Assembly: GCA_047345645.1 (NCBI GenBank)
Contig: JBLEFH010000016.1
Reading direction: 5' to 3' (one strand)
Length of the DNA: 7,759 nucleotides
Origin: JBLEFH01 sp047345645
GTDB lineage: Bacteria; Pseudomonadota; Alphaproteobacteria; Rhodobacterales; Rhodobacteraceae
In this document: piece by piece, positions 5,821 through 7,759 of the stretch
Layout: the number at the start of each line of letters is the position of its first letter
Position numbering within the stretch: position 1 is the stretch's first letter
The notes under the pieces: model-generated
Databases searched by the model: none
What the model was told of the DNA's origin: nothing
The model's input: only the letters and a program-made list of their open reading frames with translations
Program-made: the position numbers and the translations under genes

Positions 5821-7512
5821 GTGTTAGATATCCAAACCGGTAAGACGACAATTGAGGCAGGTCAAAAGACTCTGAAGGACATCTTCCTGGGCGATACCTA
5901 TCGCTTCGAGATTCCCTCATATCAACGGCCTTACTCATGGACGACACGAGAGGCGCGCGAGCTTCTCGACGACGTAGTTGAGGCTATGGAGGATGATCAA
6001 GACGACTACTTCCTTGGCAGCTTCGTCCTCGTGAAGCAGCCAAATGCTAAGCATGCCGAAGTAGTTGATGGTCAGCAGCGGCTGACAACGCTGACAATCC
6101 TCTTGGCGGCTCTGCGCGATCTTAGCGAGAACGACGAGATCCGTAGCTACCTTGATCAGTTCGTCACGGTAGGTCGCGACCCCATCGGCAAGAAATCTTC
6201 CGGCGAACCAATCCTACGGGTTCGGGATAAGCCCGGGGAGCGGCTGGCCTTCGAACGCGTCGTACAGAAGGTCGGAGCTACCGCGAATGAGGGCAAGCGG
6301 AATGCTGGGGAGGCGGAGAGCGTCAGACATTACATCCGCAATGCCGCACTCTACCGCCACGCCCTCAGCGGGATGTCGGATGACAAGCGCCGCGATCTGA
6401 TCGCTTTCCTGCGCGAGCGCTGCCTCGTCGTCGTGGTGGAGGTGCCGACGGCGACCGCGGCCAGACGCATTTTTCAAGTCCTCAATGCAAGAGGTCTGGA
6501 CCTCCAGCCCACTGATATTCTTAAAGCCCGCCTGCTAGACAAGATCGACACTGCGCGGGTGGAGGACTACGCGAAGGCATGGGAGCGCCACGAAGAAGAC
6601 ATTGGCAGGGCGGCGTTCGCCCAGCTCTTCGCGCATATCCGGATGATCCACGCGCAGAAGAAGCCGAAGACTGCCCTGGAGGACGACTTCGAGAAGGACG
6701 TGCCTATATTCGTCGAGAAGCCGGTCACCTTCATGGATGACCTCTTGACGCCGATCGTGGACGCCTACGTTGCCTGTCGCGACGATATTGTCGCCCGGGA
6801 CCGTTTCGGGGAGGAAACCGCCGAGCTCCTGCGCGCCCTTTGGCGGGTGGATAACTCCGACTGGTTGCCCCCCGTCCTCTCCTATCTGCTCAAGTTTGGA
6901 GAAAAAGGCGAGTTCAAGGCGTTCCTCCGGAAGTTTGAGCGTCTCACAGCGTACCTTTTCGTCACCCGCGAGCGCGTGAATGAGCGCATCAACAGGTCGG
7001 CGAGCGTCCTGCGAGCGATCGCGAAGGCAGATTCACATGAGGAGGTTATGGCAGGCCCGACACTTGACCTCTCGAAAGCGGAAGTGAAAGCGTTTCGGAA
7101 GGCACTCGACGGGGATCTCTATCTCTCTACTCGTGTTCGGATGCCAGTGCTGCTGCGCCTCGACGCAGCGATGGCCGACAACGCAGTCACCTATCACGGC
7201 AAGGAGACCATTGAGCATGTCCTCCCACAAGGTCCTTCATCGACATGGAGAGAAGCGTTCAGCGAGGAAGAGCGTGATCGGTGGACCCATCATGTGGCCA
7301 ACCTTGTCTTGCTATCCCGGATCAAAAACAGCCAGGCGAACAACCGAGCTTTCTCCGACAAGAAAGTCGGATACTTCTCCGACGAGAAGGGCAAGACGAA
7401 GTACGTTCTGACCCAAGACGTTCTAAAGGAGGCAGTCTGGACGCCTAAAGTCCTGGAGGCCCGTCGTAAAAAACTTCGAAAAAAGTTCGATGAAATCTGG
7501 CAGCTGAATTGA
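5821..7512 (+). CDS. DUF262-DUF1524 protein, GmrSD-like type IV restriction enzyme
   Basis: This 563-residue single-chain protein joins the GmrS-type DUF262 domain to the GmrD-type DUF1524 HNH nuclease. DUF262 shows IPSYQRPYSW (31-40), the nucleotide-binding motif DGQQRLTTL (83-91) and FQVLNARGLDLQPTDILKA (218-236). The nuclease part shows IEHVLPQ (464-470, probable catalytic His466), W488, ANLVLLSRIKNSQANN (493-508) and FSDKK, ending in the usual W....LEARRKKL helix. No key motif is missing. Relatives GmrSD, BrxU and SspE use NTP-regulated cleavage or nicking against phage DNA, with modified bases or phosphorothioates as cues; which applies here cannot be told. GTG at 5821 is chosen because AGGAG (5810-5814) lies 6 bases before it; the upstream ATG at 5773 has no such site. 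No partner modification genes are in the window. Confidence 0.88.
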   Translation: MLDIQTGKTTIEAGQKTLKDIFLGDTYRFEIPSYQRPYSWTTREARELLDDVVEAMEDDQDDYFLGSFVLVKQPNAKHAEVVDGQQRLTTLTILLAALRDLSENDEIRSYLDQFVTVGRDPIGKKSSGEPILRVRDKPGERLAFERVVQKVGATANEGKRNAGEAESVRHYIRNAALYRHALSGMSDDKRRDLIAFLRERCLVVVVEVPTATAARRIFQVLNARGLDLQPTDILKARLLDKIDTARVEDYAKAWERHEEDIGRAAFAQLFAHIRMIHAQKKPKTALEDDFEKDVPIFVEKPVTFMDDLLTPIVDAYVACRDDIVARDRFGEETAELLRALWRVDNSDWLPPVLSYLLKFGEKGEFKAFLRKFERLTAYLFVTRERVNERINRSASVLRAIAKADSHEEVMAGPTLDLSKAEVKAFRKALDGDLYLSTRVRMPVLLRLDAAMADNAVTYHGKETIEHVLPQGPSSTWREAFSEEERDRWTHHVANLVLLSRIKNSQANNRAFSDKKVGYFSDEKGKTKYVLTQDVLKEAVWTPKVLEARRKKLRKKFDEIWQLN

Positions 7513-7633
7513 GTCGACAGGTCGTTCTGAAACGCGGCTAGATCTAAACGCTGACGGCACCGGCGGGACCGGCCACGCGAAGCTCGCGAGAGTTGAAGGA
7601 TGTATTAAAGCTCAACCATTTTGTCACCAGCGT

Positions 7634-7659
7634 AAACGACCGATTTAGGTGAAAAACTC
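7634..7659 (+). repeat. Candidate insertion-sequence terminal repeat (right copy)
   Basis: This repeats on the plus strand the blocks found on the minus strand at 99-124 (AAAC, ACCGAT and GGTGAAAAACTC with identical spacing; 22 of 26 bases match). No transposase start is visible in the 100 bases to its right. It may be the 3' end of an IS whose gene reads leftward, or a remnant. The two copies are inverted and would face outward from the cargo. Confidence 0.4.
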
Positions 7660-7759
7660 GACCTACTACATCTTGTGTTTCGCCGAGACGCTTCCGCTCA
7701 GACCGCTGTTATCGCGGCCAAAGGCAGTGTTTTTGGATGGTGGCCGTTCAGCTCATTTC

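Noticed and set aside
5751..5843. 30-codon plus-strand frame (MKRPKYFFGK start) overlapping the start of the DUF262 gene, considered as a leader peptide
   Set aside because: Its ATG overlaps the TATAAT box and has no ribosome site. If that box is the -10, the ATG lies before the transcript start.
1..7759. CRISPR array, rRNA or complete tRNA gene
   Set aside because: No regularly spaced repeats, rRNA signatures or complete cloverleaf were found on either strand by eye.

Overview
The window looks like accessory DNA from an alphaproteobacterium. The grounds are moderately high GC, strong Shine-Dalgarno sites, two GTG starts and a copper-module gene order I associate with that class. This assignment comes from gene content and codon style, not from a marker gene. 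The window holds two unrelated cargo sections, with insertion-sequence-like ends near both edges.

Left section (about 1-2550). At the edge is the first 12 codons of a transposase reading out of the window (minus strand, start at 37), with a candidate IS end at 99-124. Next comes a compact copper-response module. A CsoR-type repressor (GTG start 2278, plus strand) is divergent from a four-gene minus-strand operon. In transcription order the operon encodes a three-helix membrane protein with a DUF305 domain (2171-1638), a 41-residue single-helix membrane protein (1634-1509), a glutaredoxin fused to a MauE-type redox membrane domain (1484-693), and an exported Met/His-rich DUF305 protein (640-182). 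The 106-bp divergent gap carries a G-tract palindrome of CsoR-operator type (2211-2229), and plausible promoters for both directions overlap it. One repressor therefore probably controls itself and the operon. The likely job is envelope copper binding and thiol redox protection; no CopA ATPase, CopZ chaperone or multicopper oxidase is present here.

Middle section (2551-5746). A 440-bp stretch without a convincing gene is followed by a large minus-strand gene (start 5125, stop 2993). Its 710-residue product has an unusual layout: helical repeats, a winged helix, then a beta-propeller-like region interrupted by a J domain with an intact HPD motif. Upstream is about 560 bp of apparently non-coding DNA.

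Right section (5747-7759). A plus-strand gene (GTG 5821 to 7512) encodes a single-chain DUF262-DUF1524 protein of the GmrSD/BrxU/SspE type, meaning a modification-dependent nuclease or anti-phage effector. It is preceded by a TATAAT box and a 16-bp perfect palindrome with CTGGG repeats. It is divergent from the J-domain gene, so the two could form a defence or stress locus, but that is inference. After it lies about 120 bp of non-coding DNA and then an inverted copy (7634-7659) of the left candidate IS end. The cargo may therefore lie between two IS ends facing outward.
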